Below, in pieces: positions 41,728-51,776 of a stretch of DNA of 64,000 bases. This stretch comes from Pseudomonadota bacterium (GTDB lineage Bacteria; Pseudomonadota; Gammaproteobacteria; Steroidobacterales; Steroidobacteraceae), in assembly GCA_021787615.1 (NCBI GenBank), contig JAJYLP010000006.1, positions 1 to 64,000 of the forward strand, read 5' to 3'. Within the stretch, counting starts at the first letter, position 1. Every line of letters starts with the position of its first letter. The notes under the pieces are model-generated. The model was not told the origin of the DNA. It did no database searches and worked only from the letters and a program-made list of their open reading frames with translations. A program made the translations under genes and the position numbers.

Positions 41728-44495
41728 GGCGGGGCCGGCAGCATCGAGCGCACCCGCTCGAGCTGCGCGCCGAGCCCGGCGGCCGTGCGCTGCAGCTCGG
41801 CGGCGCGCTCGCGTTCACCGGCGACCACCTCAGCCGGCGCGTTGCTGACGAAGCCGTCGTTGGCGAGCCGCCCGCGCACTTTGGTGAGATCGGCCTGGGC
41901 GCGGGCGAGGAGCTTCTCCAGCCGCTCGGCTTCGGCGGCCGCGTCGATCAGCCCGGCCATCGGCACGAGCACCGTCAGCTCGCCGATCAGCGCCGTGGCC
42001 GATTGCGGCGTGGGCTCGGCGGCCGCGAGCGCCGTAACCGACTCGATGCCCGCGAGGCGCTCAAGATACGCGCGATGACGCTCGAGATAGGCCAGGTCCT
42101 GCGCGCAGGCGCCCTTCAGCAGCACCGGGATGCGCCGCGACGGAGCGATGTTCATCTCGCCGCGGATCTGGCGCACGGCGAGCACGAATGCCTGGATCCA
42201 TCCGACCTCGCGCTCGCTCGCCTCATCCGGCGCGAATTCCTCCGGCAGCGGGTAGGCCGCGCGCATCACCGTCTCGCCGCTGCATCCGGCCAGCGGCGCG
42301 GCGCGCTGCCAGATCGCCTCGGTGATGAACGGCATGATCGGATGCAGCGCGCGCTGCAGGGCCTCGAGGATTTCGGCGAGCGTGCGGCGCGCGCCGCGCC
42401 TCGCGGCCGCGCTGCTCGTCTCGGATTGCAGCACCGGTTTGGTGAACTCGAGGTACCAGTCGCAGTACTCGTACCAGCTGAACTCGTAGAGCGCGTTGGC
42501 GGCGTAGTCGAAGCGGTACTCGGCCAGCGCCTTCTCCACCGCCTCGAGCACTCGGCCGAAGCGCGAGCGGATCCAGCGGTCGGCCACCGACAGCTCGAGG
42601 GCGCCCGTATCGCTGTCCTGCTCGCACATCAGAGTGACGAAGCGCGCGGCGTTCCACAGCTTGTTGCAGAAGTTGCGGTAACCGGCGACGCGCGCCAGGT
42701 CGAAGCGGATGTCGCGGCTCGGAGAGGCCAGCGCAGCGAACGTGAAGCGCAGCGCGTCCGCGCCGTGCGCGGCGATGCCATCGGGAAACTGCTTGCGCGT
42801 GGCCTTCTCGATGGCCGGGCGCATCTGCGGCTGCATCAGGCCGCCGGTGCGCTTCTCGATCAGGGCCGGCAGATCGATGCCATCGACGATGTCGAGCGGG
42901 TCGATGACGTTGCCCTTGGATTTGGACATCTTCTCGCCGGACTCGTCACGGATCAGTCCGTGGATGTAGACGTCGCGGAAGGGCACATCCCCCATGAATT
43001 TCAGTCCCATCATCATCATCCGCGCCACCCAGAAGAAGATGATGTCGAAGCCGGTGATCAGCACCGTGGTGGGGTAGTAGCGCGCGAGTTCGGGGGTGCG
43101 CTCGGGCCAGCCGAGCGTCGAGAACGGCCACAGCGCCGAGGAGAACCACGTGTCGAGCACGTCGGGATCCTGCCGCAGCGCCACGCCCGCACCGAGACCG
43201 TGCCTGGCGCGCACGTCCTGCTCGCTGTGCCCGACGTACACCTTGCCTTGCTCGTCGTACCAGGCCGGAATGCGGTGGCCCCACCACAGCTGCCGGCTGA
43301 TGCACCAGTCCTCGATGTTGCGCATCCACTCGAAGTAGGTCTTGCCCCAGTTCTCCGGGATGAACCGCGTGCGGCCGCTCTCCACGGCGGCGATCGCCGG
43401 CGCGGCGAGCGGCGCGATCTTCACGTACCACTGGTCGGTGAGATACGGCTCGAGCACCGCGCCGCTTCGATCGCCGCGCGGCACCATCATCCTGTGCGCC
43501 TCGGTGCGCTCGATCAGTCCGAGCGCCTGCAGCTCCTGCAGCACCCGCCGGCGCGCCTCGCCGCGCTCGAGGCCGCGCAGGCGCTCGGGCACGTTCTCGT
43601 TGAGCGCCGCGCGCGGCGTGAAGATGTTGATCTGCGGCAGGTTGTGGCGCTGGCCGATCTCGTAGTCGTTGAAATCGTGCGCCGGGGTGATCTTGACGCA
43701 GCCGGAGCCGAATGAGGCATCGACGTAGGCATCGGCGATGACCGGAATCAGCCGCTCGGTGAGCGGCAGTCGCGCCCGCTTGCCGATCAGATGCCGGTAG
43801 CGCTCGTCGCGCGGATTGACGGCCACGGCGGCATCGCCGAGCAGCGTCTCGGGACGGGTGGTGGCCACCACGACATAACCGCTGCCGTCCTCGAGCGGAT
43901 AGCGCAGGTGCCACAGATGGCCATTCTCCTCCGTGCTCTGCACCTCCAGATCCGACAGCGCCGTCAGCAGCACCGGGTCCCAGTTGACCAGGCGCTTGCC
44001 GCGGTAGATGAGTCCCTCCTCGTGCAGCCGGACGAACACCTCGATGACCGCCCGCGAGAGCCCCTCGTCCAGGGTGAAGCGCTCGCGCGACCAGTCGACC
44101 GAATCGCCGAGGCGGCGCATCTGCGCGGCCATGGTGCCGCCGGAGCGGGCCCGCCACTGCCACACGCGCTCAATGAACGCCTCGCGCCCCAGATCGGCGC
44201 GGCGCACGCCCTCGGCCTCGAGCTGCCGCTCGACCACCATCTGCGTGGCGATGCCGGCGTGATCGGTGCCGGGCTGCCACAGCGCATCGTCGCCGCGCAT
44301 GCGGTGATAGCGCGTCAGCGTGTCCATGAGGGTGTGGTTGAACGCGTGGCCCATGTGCAGCGTGCCGGTCACGTTCGGCGGCGGGATCATGATGCAAAAC
44401 GGCGCGCCGCGGCCGCTCGGGGCGAACCACCCGCGGGATTCCCAGCGCTCGTAGATCTGCCGCTCGATCTCATGCGGCGCGTAGACTTTGTCCAT
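41715..44495 (-). CDS. valS: valyl-tRNA synthetase
   Basis: The 926-aa class I synthetase has the N-terminal signature [15 protein letters not shown] (the HIGH variant HMGH), the CP1 editing domain in the middle, the KMSKS loop [16 protein letters not shown], an anticodon-binding helical domain, and the C-terminal coiled-coil arm ([17 protein letters not shown]). It is complete at the expected length. The 3' end overlaps the outer membrane protein gene. Upstream lies holC, on the same strand. Confidence 0.97.
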   Translation of the reverse strand: MDKVYAPHEIERQIYERWESRGWFAPSGRGAPFCIMIPPPNVTGTLHMGHAFNHTLMDTLTRYHRMRGDDALWQPGTDHAGIATQMVVERQLEAEGVRRADLGREAFIERVWQWRARSGGTMAAQMRRLGDSVDWSRERFTLDEGLSRAVIEVFVRLHEEGLIYRGKRLVNWDPVLLTALSDLEVQSTEENGHLWHLRYPLEDGSGYVVVATTRPETLLGDAAVAVNPRDERYRHLIGKRARLPLTERLIPVIADAYVDASFGSGCVKITPAHDFNDYEIGQRHNLPQINIFTPRAALNENVPERLRGLERGEARRRVLQELQALGLIERTEAHRMMVPRGDRSGAVLEPYLTDQWYVKIAPLAAPAIAAVESGRTRFIPENWGKTYFEWMRNIEDWCISRQLWWGHRIPAWYDEQGKVYVGHSEQDVRARHGLGAGVALRQDPDVLDTWFSSALWPFSTLGWPERTPELARYYPTTVLITGFDIIFFWVARMMMMGLKFMGDVPFRDVYIHGLIRDESGEKMSKSKGNVIDPLDIVDGIDLPALIEKRTGGLMQPQMRPAIEKATRKQFPDGIAAHGADALRFTFAALASPSRDIRFDLARVAGYRNFCNKLWNAARFVTLMCEQDSDTGALELSVADRWIRSRFGRVLEAVEKALAEYRFDYAANALYEFSWYEYCDWYLEFTKPVLQSETSSAAARRGARRTLAEILEALQRALHPIMPFITEAIWQRAAPLAGCSGETVMRAAYPLPEEFAPDEASEREVGWIQAFVLAVRQIRGEMNIAPSRRIPVLLKGACAQDLAYLERHRAYLERLAGIESVTALAAAEPTPQSATALIGELTVLVPMAGLIDAAAEAERLEKLLARAQADLTKVRGRLANDGFVSNAPAEVVAGERERAAELQRTAAGLGAQLERVRSMLPAPPQNG

Positions 44496-44542
44496 GGTCC
44501 TCGGGGACTCGTTGCTCAGCGGTCGGGGGAATTATAGGGCGC

Positions 44543-44974
44543 CTACGGGGCGTGCAGCGTGTGCGTCGCCGGCTCGCAGCCGAGCTGCCGATAGGCCCGG
44601 AAGCGGGCGCGGGCGGCCTCGCGCTGCGCCGGCTCGGCAGCGATGATCTCGACGATGCGCTCGGCCGAGGAGGCGACCGGGGGCAGTTCGGGCGATGCGG
44701 CGAGGTTGATGAGCACCCCGACCCCGTCGGCGGGCGGCTCCCCGGCACTCAGCAGCACCGGCGCCTCGCTCCCGGCCCCGAGCCACTCGTGCGGCACGAA
44801 GCTCGCCTCGGCAAAGGTCCACAGCAGCTCATCGAAGCGCGCGAGCTCCTCGCGGTCGGTGTGCCACACGAGCACGCGCTGGCCGGCCCGATACGCCTTC
44901 ATGGCGATGCGGCAGGCGACCTTCAGCCGCGCCGCCGGCGCCGCCTCCTCGAGAACGTAGAAATCCGCCTGCAA
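44543..44974 (-). CDS. holC: DNA polymerase III subunit chi
   Basis: A 143-aa protein of the HolC family, with a Rossmann-like fold: MQADFYVLEE at the start, ACRIAMKAYRAGQRVLVWH, FDELLWTFAEASFVPHEW and VLINLAASPEL. It links the clamp loader to SSB through the psi subunit. It sits between pepA and valS, the classical order in gammaproteobacteria (pepA-holC-valS), and was identified in part from that context. The TGA of pepA is 9 bp upstream. Confidence 0.9.
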   Translation of the reverse strand: MQADFYVLEEAAPAARLKVACRIAMKAYRAGQRVLVWHTDREELARFDELLWTFAEASFVPHEWLGAGSEAPVLLSAGEPPADGVGVLINLAASPELPPVASSAERIVEIIAAEPAQREAARARFRAYRQLGCEPATHTLHAP

Positions 44975-44983
44975 TGCGCCCCT

Positions 44984-46477
44984 CTACACCTTGGCGCGCC
45001 GCAGCAGGAAGTCCGCGAGCAGCGGCGAGGGACGGCCGGTGCTGCCCTTGTGCGCGCCGCTCTGCCAGGCGGTGCCGGCGATGTCGAGGTGCGCCCAGCG
45101 CATGCCGCGGGTGAACTTGCCGAGGAACGCCGCCGCGGTGATGGCCCCGCCGTCGCGGCCGCCGATGTTGGCGAAGTCCGCAAAATTGCTCTTCAGCTGC
45201 TCGGCGTACTCCTCGGTGAGCGGCAGCGGCCAGGCGCGGTCATCGGCGCGCACCCCGGCCTCGATCAGCTCCTGCACCAGCGCCTCGTCGTTGCCGATGG
45301 CGGCCGAGTGATGGTGGCCGAGGGCGATGACGCAGGCGCCGGTGAGGGTCGCCATGTCGATGAGCGCGGCGGGCTTGAAGCGCCGCGCGTAGTGCAGGGC
45401 ATCAGCGAGCACCAGCCGCCCCTCGGCGTCGGTGTTGAGAATCTCCACGGTCTGCCCCGAGGAGCTGGTGACGATATCGCCGGGCTTGACGGCCTTGCCG
45501 TCCGGCATGTTCTCCACCGCCCCGACGATGCCCACGACATGCAGCGGCAGTTTCACCTGCGCGGCGAAGGACAGGGCCGCGAGCACGGCGGCCGCGCCGC
45601 TCATGTCGTACTTCATCTCGTCCATCTCGGCGGCGGGCTTCAGCGAGATGCCGCCGCTGTCGAAGGTGACGCCCTTGCCCACGAGCACCACCGGTGCCTC
45701 ACCGCCCTTGCCGCCCTTGTACTCGAGCACGATCAGCCGCGGCGGCTCGCTGCTGCCCTGCGCGACCGCGAGCAGGCAGCCCATCTTCTCGCGCCGCAGG
45801 GCCCGCTCATCGAGCACCCGTACCCGCAGCGAGCGGTGCTCGCGGGCAAGCCGGCGAGCCTGCTCGGCCAGGTAGCGAGGCGTGCAGATGTTGCCCGGCA
45901 GGTTGCCGAGGTCGCGCTGCAGCGCCGCGGCCTGCGCGAGCGCCTCGCCGTGCGCGAGACCCCGCGCCACCTCGCGTGCCGAGGCGCGCGAGGATGCTTC
46001 GGCGAGCACCCGCGCCAGGGCGGCGGGCTTGGGCTTCTTGCCGGTCTTGAGGTCATTGACGCGATACAATCCCGCGACGGTGAGCTCGGCCACGGCCCGG
46101 CCATAGTAGTAATCGTCGAGCGCCTCGTGATCCGGGCGCTCGAGCGCGAAGGCGGCGCTCTTGACGCCGGTTCGCGTGAGCGCCGCGACGGCGGCCGAGA
46201 CGGCCTTGCGCCAGGACCTGCGCCCGAAGGCCGTGCGCGCACCCAGTCCGGTCAGCAGCACGCGCCGGGCGGCGAGCCCCGGCAGATCCGTCAGCAGCAG
46301 CGTTTCGCCGGCGCGGCCCGGGAAGTCCCCGCGCCCGAGCAGCGTCCCGAGGCGACCGCCGGCCGCCTGGTCGATGCGCCGCGCCGCGGCGGTGAGCTCG
46401 CTTTCCTCGAAAATCCCCACGATCAGGCAATCCACCCCGAGCGTGGTGATGCTCGTGCTCCAGGTCTCGAAACGCAT
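44984..46477 (-). CDS. pepA: leucyl aminopeptidase (cytosol aminopeptidase A)
   Basis: A 497-aa metallo-aminopeptidase of family M17 with the canonical motifs: VGKGVTFDSGGISLKP (Lys, Asp), MDEMKYDMSGAAA (Asp) and NTDAEGRLVLADAL (Asp, Glu, Arg). It is close to E. coli PepA, which also binds DNA in Xer recombination and carAB control. Compared with the other M17 gene at 3392-4933, this is the standard one. It heads pepA-holC-valS and is divergent from lptF. Confidence 0.96.
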   Translation of the reverse strand: MRFETWSTSITTLGVDCLIVGIFEESELTAAARRIDQAAGGRLGTLLGRGDFPGRAGETLLLTDLPGLAARRVLLTGLGARTAFGRRSWRKAVSAAVAALTRTGVKSAAFALERPDHEALDDYYYGRAVAELTVAGLYRVNDLKTGKKPKPAALARVLAEASSRASAREVARGLAHGEALAQAAALQRDLGNLPGNICTPRYLAEQARRLAREHRSLRVRVLDERALRREKMGCLLAVAQGSSEPPRLIVLEYKGGKGGEAPVVLVGKGVTFDSGGISLKPAAEMDEMKYDMSGAAAVLAALSFAAQVKLPLHVVGIVGAVENMPDGKAVKPGDIVTSSSGQTVEILNTDAEGRLVLADALHYARRFKPAALIDMATLTGACVIALGHHHSAAIGNDEALVQELIEAGVRADDRAWPLPLTEEYAEQLKSNFADFANIGGRDGGAITAAAFLGKFTRGMRWAHLDIAGTAWQSGAHKGSTGRPSPLLADFLLRRAKV

Positions 46478-46523
46478 TCCGCTTCTCCCGTATGCCGGCC
46501 ACCGCCGGTGAACCCTGTTTTAT

Positions 46524-46552
46524 GGGTGGCGTCCCATTGAGCTACGCCACCC
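46524..46552. other. perfect 9-bp hairpin resembling a tRNA D-arm, pepA-lptF gap
   Basis: GGGTGGCGT at 46524-46532 and its exact complement ACGCCACCC at 46544-46552 enclose an 11-base loop. On the minus strand the sequence reads GTAGCTCAATGG in the loop region, like the D-arm of a tRNA. No anticodon arm, T-arm or CCA end follows, so it is not a working tRNA. It may be a tRNA-derived remnant, a regulatory hairpin in the 213-bp pepA-lptF gap, or part of an unknown repeat. No gene is seen in the rest of the gap (46478-46690). Confidence 0.45.
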
Positions 46553-46690
46553 GCTGCTTTATCTTCACTAGCGCTGCGCACCGCGCGGTGTTGAGTGCGC
46601 CGGACCCGTGCGTTGCAGGGACGGCCCTCGCGCGCGGTCGCGCACGGGCAGTGTAACTCAAGCCGGTGTTCCGGCGGGCAGGCTCCTCGG

Positions 46691-47782
46691 GTGGGAAAGA
46701 CTATCGGACGCTACGTTTTGCGCGAGGTGCTGAGCGCCTGGCTGCTGATGATGGCGGTGCTGCTGATTATTCTCACCACCTACGAGGTGGCCGCCGTGCT
46801 CGAGCGGGCCGCAGCCGACCAGTTCCCCCAGGGGGTCATCCTGCGGCTGATCTACCTCGGTCTGCTGCAGTACGTGAGCCTGGTGGCGCCCATGGCGCTG
46901 CTGCTGGGGATCGTCTGGGCGTTCGGGCGGCTCTATCACGACAGCGAGATGGCCGCGGCGCTCGCCTGCGGCGTGCGCCCGGCGGTGCTGTACCGTCCGG
47001 TCATCGGCCTGGGCCTGCTCGTCGCCGCGGCCCTCGCGGCGGTCACCCTGGTGCTCGCGCCGGCGGCGACCTACCAAGCCCTCACGCTGCGCGATCAGGC
47101 GATCCGTGCCGGGCAGTTCGCGCCGCTTGCGCCCGGACAGTTCCGCGCCTTCGGCGGCGGCAGCGCCGTGGTCTATGCCCAGCGGGTGGAGCCTGACGGC
47201 ACCCTCGCCAACGTGTTCATCGAACGGACTCGCGGGCCGGTGGTGGAGGTGGCCCTTGCCGACCGGGCGCGCCATACGGTCTCTCCGGACGGCAGCACGC
47301 AGACCATCGAGCTTTATCACGGCGAGCGCTTCGAGGGGGTGCCCGGCAGCGCCGAGTTTCGCATGATGCGCTTCGCCGAGCACACCGTGCCGATTCCGAT
47401 GCCGCGCGCGAACACGGTTGTGACCGATCTCGATGCGGCGCCGACGGCTGCGCTTTACGCCGCCGCCGGCCCGCGCCATCAGGCGAAGCTGCAGTGGCGC
47501 ATCGCGCTGCCGCTGATGTGCTTGGTGCTCGCCGTCATCGCGCTGCCGCTCGCGCGCCTGAGGCCGCGCCAGGGCCGCTATGCGCGCGTGTGGCTCGCAC
47601 TGGTGGTGTACGTGGTGTATCTGAATCTGCTCACGGCCGGGGAGGCCTGGCTCGGCCGCGGCACCCTCCCGGTGGCGCTGGGACTGTGGTGGGTGCACGC
47701 GGTCGTGATCCTGCTCGCGATCGCGATCGTGCGCGGCCCGGCAGTGGCGCACGCGCTGCGCCACCGATTGGTGCGTGCATGA
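46691..47782 (+). CDS. lptF: LPS export ABC transporter permease LptF
   Basis: A 363-aa inner-membrane subunit of the LptB2FGC machine that extracts lipopolysaccharide. The N-terminal GRYVLREVLSAWLLMM, three predicted spans, a periplasmic beta-jellyroll domain (about 110-270) and three C-terminal spans are visible, with the LPRARLRPRQGRYARV-like loop near 300. The GTG start at 46691 is the first start before the conserved N terminus, but no clear RBS is seen. Its TGA overlaps the lptG ATG. Confidence 0.92.
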   Translation: MGKTIGRYVLREVLSAWLLMMAVLLIILTTYEVAAVLERAAADQFPQGVILRLIYLGLLQYVSLVAPMALLLGIVWAFGRLYHDSEMAAALACGVRPAVLYRPVIGLGLLVAAALAAVTLVLAPAATYQALTLRDQAIRAGQFAPLAPGQFRAFGGGSAVVYAQRVEPDGTLANVFIERTRGPVVEVALADRARHTVSPDGSTQTIELYHGERFEGVPGSAEFRMMRFAEHTVPIPMPRANTVVTDLDAAPTAALYAAAGPRHQAKLQWRIALPLMCLVLAVIALPLARLRPRQGRYARVWLALVVYVVYLNLLTAGEAWLGRGTLPVALGLWWVHAVVILLAIAIVRGPAVAHALRHRLVRA

Positions 47783-48846
47783 GCATTCTCGACCGCTACA
47801 TCGTGCGCACCATTCTCGGATCGGTGCTGCTGGTGCTCGCCGTGTTCGTGGTGCTCGGCGGACTGTTCGCCTTCATCAGCCAGCAGGGCAACATCGGCGT
47901 CGGGAATTACACGCTGCTCGATGCTCTGTGGTTCACCCTGCTCAACGTGCCCGAGCAGGCCTACCAGCTGCTGCCGGTCACGACGGTGATTGGCTCGCTG
48001 ATCGGGCTCGGCGCGCTGGCTCGCGGGAGCGAGATCACCGTGATCCGCGCCACCGGGATGTCGGTGCTGCGCCTGGCGGGGGCGGCGCTCATCGCCGCGC
48101 TGATCCTGATCGCCGCCGAGGCGGTGGTCGGGGAGTTCGTGGCGCCGCAGCTGCAGGAGGCGGCTAGCCAGCAGCGCGCCTTCAACCAGTACAACACCAT
48201 CAGCTTCGGCGGGGGCACGGGCGCATGGGCGCGCGACGGCGATCTGATCCTGAACGTCTCGCGCCAGTCCGGCTCGCGGCGCTTCGGCGGCATGCAGGTG
48301 TTCGAGCTGTCCCCGACGCATCAGCTGCTTGCCATCGGGCACGCCACGCGCGCCACCGCCGCGGGCGGTGACCGCTGGCTGCTCGATGACTACGCGGCCT
48401 CGCACTTCTCGGGCGATCGCGTCACCGTGCGCCCGAGCGGCCCGAAGGTGCTGCATTCGAACATCTCGGCGAGTTTCCTCGGCTTCGCCGTGCAGGATCC
48501 GGCACAGATGACCCTGCGTTCGCTGTGGCAGCTGATCGGCTATTACCGGGCCAACTCCATCGACGCCAGCCAGTACGTGTTCGCCTTCTGGTCGCGCATC
48601 GCGCGCACCGTGGCCATCGTCTTCTCGGTGCTGCTCGCCGTGCCGCTGGTGCTCGGCTCGATGCGCTCGGCGGGCGCGGGAGCGCGGACCATGCTCGGGC
48701 TCGGCATCGGCATCGCCTTCTTCCTGCTGCAGCGGCTCATCGAGAGCGGCACCATCGTCTTTCACCTCAATCCGGTGATCCTGGCGTGGCTGCCGACGGT
48801 GCTGTTCGCCACCGTGACGATGCTGCTGTTCGCGAGTGCCCGCTGA
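47779..48846 (+). CDS. lptG: LPS export ABC transporter permease LptG
   Basis: A 355-aa partner of LptF. It begins MSILDRYIVRTILGSVLLVL, has LLPVTTVIGSLIGLGALARGSEI and VIRATGMSVLRL, a periplasmic domain, and ends with three spans (AFFLLQRLIESG). The coupling helix interaction with LptB is expected. It begins in the lptF stop (ATGA). lptB and lptC are elsewhere. Confidence 0.93.
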   Translation: MSILDRYIVRTILGSVLLVLAVFVVLGGLFAFISQQGNIGVGNYTLLDALWFTLLNVPEQAYQLLPVTTVIGSLIGLGALARGSEITVIRATGMSVLRLAGAALIAALILIAAEAVVGEFVAPQLQEAASQQRAFNQYNTISFGGGTGAWARDGDLILNVSRQSGSRRFGGMQVFELSPTHQLLAIGHATRATAAGGDRWLLDDYAASHFSGDRVTVRPSGPKVLHSNISASFLGFAVQDPAQMTLRSLWQLIGYYRANSIDASQYVFAFWSRIARTVAIVFSVLLAVPLVLGSMRSAGAGARTMLGLGIGIAFFLLQRLIESGTIVFHLNPVILAWLPTVLFATVTMLLFASAR

Positions 48847-48870
48847 GATCTGCTCAGGCGGCAGGTTTTA
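48839..48870 (+). terminator. possible terminator after lptG
   Basis: CTGAG at 48843-48847 and CTCAG at 48853-48857 form a small stem around a five-base loop, with the outer CCG/CGG pairs added if one G bulges. TTTT follows at 48866-48869. The stem is short, so this is a weak call. It lies where lptFG and the convergent DUF4340 gene meet. Confidence 0.3.
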
Positions 48871-49896
48871 TCGCCGCGCCGGCGGATGCGGCTTCGGCAG
48901 CGGCTTGAGCAGCCCCGAGAGCGGCTGGAAGATCTGCTTGAAGGTGTAGCTCGGGACGCGATATTGCCAGCCGTGCACGCGCGCGTTGATCCTCGCGGCC
49001 GCGGCGGCGGCCTTCGGTCCGGCAGCGTCTGCGATGAGCTCGATGTAGTACGGGCCCTTTTTCGCGGCATGATAGCCGCTCAGCGCGACGGTGAGGCCAT
49101 CGAACCTCGTGAACTGCGCGCTCGAGAGACGCACGCCCTTCGGTGCCGGGGCCGCCTTGCGCACATCGCTCAGCGTGAGATTCGACAAGGCGCTCGCCAC
49201 CGCGTTGCCGGCATCCGCGCTCGCCAGAGCGCGTCCGGGCGGAATGCCGATGACGTGGAAATTCACGTCGGTGGCCTTGGCCCGCTCGATGCGGTAGGGG
49301 CGCTCGCCGGCCGGATGCTCCTCGATGCTGCGCACCTGCTTGCGGCGCACGTCGACGATGATCGGCTCGAGCCACTCGGCGGGCTTGGCGTCGGCCATCA
49401 CCAGCGGCCGAGCGAGCAGGGTCTGCTTGTGCCCCACACGGCGCACGTACGAGCCGATGCCCTCGTCGTTGTGACCGACGATGAGCGACCAGGTGCGCTT
49501 GGGGCTCACCACATCGATGCGCACGCCGCTCGCGTCGGCGGCGCTCACCGACTGCACGCCGAGCAGCGGATAGTTCTGCTTCACACGCGTCTTGCGCGCC
49601 ATCGCCTTGAGGTTGCCGAGATCGATGAGCAGCTTGCGCAGCCTGCCCGAGTCGGCCGGGTAGCCGACACTTTTCACCATCCAGTGGGCCGCGCCCCTGG
49701 CGAGCGTGACCCGCTTGCCGCCGGGACCGGTGATGCGCACCGAGGTGACGTCGTTGAGGTGGTTCGCCAGCCCCGGCAGCACCGTCATGCCGGCGACCGA
49801 GGCGCTGCCGCGATGCTCATCGTGCGCCACCCACACCGCGAGGGCCAGCACGGCGATGCTCACGGCGAACAGTATACCGAGTCGACGTTGAGTCAT
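48868..49896 (-). CDS. DUF4340 domain membrane-anchored protein
   Basis: A 342-aa protein with one N-terminal membrane segment (LGILFAVSIAVLALAVWVA) and a DUF4340-type extracytoplasmic part, with internal repeats around VTSVRITGPGGKRVTLARG and TWSLIVGHNDEG. It ends in a Pro/Lys-rich tail. In many genomes DUF4340 proteins follow GldG-like ABC genes, as here; its start overlaps the GldG-like stop (4 bp). The function is unknown. Confidence 0.85.
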   Translation of the reverse strand: MTQRRLGILFAVSIAVLALAVWVAHDEHRGSASVAGMTVLPGLANHLNDVTSVRITGPGGKRVTLARGAAHWMVKSVGYPADSGRLRKLLIDLGNLKAMARKTRVKQNYPLLGVQSVSAADASGVRIDVVSPKRTWSLIVGHNDEGIGSYVRRVGHKQTLLARPLVMADAKPAEWLEPIIVDVRRKQVRSIEEHPAGERPYRIERAKATDVNFHVIGIPPGRALASADAGNAVASALSNLTLSDVRKAAPAPKGVRLSSAQFTRFDGLTVALSGYHAAKKGPYYIELIADAAGPKAAAAAARINARVHGWQYRVPSYTFKQIFQPLSGLLKPLPKPHPPARR

Positions 49897-51767
49897 GAGT
49901 GCTCCCGCTTCTGACCGCTGGGGCCGCGGCGGCGCCGGCGCAGCGCCGCGCCGGCGAGCGCCAACAGCGCGAACGCAGCCGGCATGATAATGATGTTCAT
50001 GACCTTAAGCTCCGTGCCGAGCTCATCGATGCTGCGCACCAGGCCCGCCTGCACCGCGCGCAGGCGCTTCCTGATCGAGAGCCGCTCGGCCTCGAAGTGC
50101 TGCAGCTCGCGCTCCTGGGCCGGCGTCAGAATGAGTGTCGACTTGTTGTTGCGCTTGGTCTGCAGCAACGTCAGCTGCTGCTCGGTCTGCTGCAGCTCCT
50201 GCTGCAGCCGCTGCTGCTGCGCCCGGTAGCGCACCTCGGCGGCGTGGCGCAGCGCCTCGACGCGGGTGAACGGCCGGGTGAAGCCGGCCTTGCCGCGCAC
50301 GCTGATCAGATCGTCGCTGCCGGCGAAGTTGTCGATCGCATTCATCACCAGATCGCCGTTGCTCGCCCATGCCTCGGCGATCGGCTGGCCGAACAGGTTC
50401 ATGCTGTGCACCCACAGGAAGTTGGCGAGCATGTCCGAATCGGCGAACACCAGCAGGTGCAGCGGTTTGACTGCCGCTTTGAGCACCTTCGCGCCGCTCG
50501 GCAGCTTGACCCCCTTGGGCGGGCCGTCCGGGAAGGCGGTCTTGACCATGCCGGTGACGCGCGCGCCGAAGGTGTAACGCTTGCCGGTGGCCTTGAAGGC
50601 GTTGAGCAGGCTCGATGGGTCGGTCATGCCGGCGAGCAACTCGCCGGGCACCGGCCTGGCCTCGGTGCTGCTCCAGAGCAGCGGCTTGAACGTCGTCCCG
50701 GCGCCCTTGATGGGGCTCAGGTACCCGGCGGTGTCGAGGTTGACTCTCGAGAGTCCCGCCGTGACCACATCGTTCTGGGACATGTCGGCCTTGCCGAGGC
50801 CGACGATCACCGGGTCGAGGCTGGGGGCGCCGCTCGGGCCGGCGACGTTCAGCGCGAGCGCGCTGTCGGCGATGACCTCGTTGGGATTGAAGCGCACGCC
50901 CCAGGAGGCGAGCAGCCCCGCTAGATCCGGGCCGCCGGCGGCCGGCGGCGCGTCCGGCGCGGCGGCCGACTCGGCCAGCGGATCGACGAAGGCGATGATG
51001 TGGCCGCCGGCCAGCGCGTACTGATCGATGGCAAAGCGCGTCGCCGGCGGCAGGTTGCGCGGATTGGCGAGCACCAGCACGCGGGTGTCGGCGGGGATGC
51101 TCGTCGCGCCGGGCCGCAGGGCATGCACGTCATAGAGCTGCGTGGCTTGGCGATACACGAGCCAGGGTTGGCGCATCTGGCCGCTCTGCGGATTGAACCC
51201 GCCGGTCATCGGCAGGCCCGAATACCACTCCACGTCGGGCTTCTGCGGATGCGCCAGCCGATAGATCAACTTGGCGACATCGTATTCGAGGAAGCGCTGC
51301 TTGCTCGGGTCGAAGAACGGAATGCTGTCATGGCCATTGGTGGAGTTGGTGCCGGCGAGACCGAAATAAAACTTGCTGCCGGCGGAGTTCATCGGCGCGC
51401 CCGTCACGCCGAGCTCGGCGGCGCGGTCCTCCTCGACCGAAAAGGGGCGCGGATCGATGATGTGGAGGCGGATCTTGCCGTCGGCCTGGTCGGCCACCTC
51501 GCGCAGGAAATTCTCCACGTGATCGCCGTAGGCGCGCAGCTGCGGCACGTTCTCGGCCGCCTTGCTGGAGTAGAAGAAGTAGAGGTCGATCGGCTCGGGA
51601 ATGCTTTTGAGGATGCGCCGGGTGCCGCTCGAGAGCGTGTACAGGTGGTTCGCGGTGAGGTCGACCTGCCAGCCCGAGAGCGCGTAGTTGAAGATGATGA
51701 TCAGACCGACGAGCAGCACCGCCAGCGCGCCCACCGAGCTCCAGCCGAGAGTCGAGCGTTTCATCAT
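49893..51767 (-). CDS. GldG-like ABC transport accessory protein
   Basis: A 624-aa protein of the GldG family (ABC-type uncharacterised transport, auxiliary). It has an N-terminal span (LAVLLVGLIIIFNYALSGW), a large extracytoplasmic domain with YTLSSGTRRILKSIPEPIDLYFFYS, EWYSGLPMTGGFN and a SPIKGAGTTF region, a Gln-rich coiled coil near 510-560 (QQQRLQQELQQTEQQLTLLQ), and a C-terminal span. It forms an ABC system with the neighbouring permease and ATPase. The RBS TAGGAG overlaps the permease stop. Confidence 0.87.
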   Translation of the reverse strand: MMKRSTLGWSSVGALAVLLVGLIIIFNYALSGWQVDLTANHLYTLSSGTRRILKSIPEPIDLYFFYSSKAAENVPQLRAYGDHVENFLREVADQADGKIRLHIIDPRPFSVEEDRAAELGVTGAPMNSAGSKFYFGLAGTNSTNGHDSIPFFDPSKQRFLEYDVAKLIYRLAHPQKPDVEWYSGLPMTGGFNPQSGQMRQPWLVYRQATQLYDVHALRPGATSIPADTRVLVLANPRNLPPATRFAIDQYALAGGHIIAFVDPLAESAAAPDAPPAAGGPDLAGLLASWGVRFNPNEVIADSALALNVAGPSGAPSLDPVIVGLGKADMSQNDVVTAGLSRVNLDTAGYLSPIKGAGTTFKPLLWSSTEARPVPGELLAGMTDPSSLLNAFKATGKRYTFGARVTGMVKTAFPDGPPKGVKLPSGAKVLKAAVKPLHLLVFADSDMLANFLWVHSMNLFGQPIAEAWASNGDLVMNAIDNFAGSDDLISVRGKAGFTRPFTRVEALRHAAEVRYRAQQQRLQQELQQTEQQLTLLQTKRNNKSTLILTPAQERELQHFEAERLSIRKRLRAVQAGLVRSIDELGTELKVMNIIIMPAAFALLALAGAALRRRRRGPSGQKREHS

Positions 51768-51776
51768 GCTGCGCTC

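Noticed and set aside
46524-46552. A functional tRNA gene
   Set aside because: Only a D-arm-like hairpin is present; no anticodon stem, T-arm or acceptor pairing.
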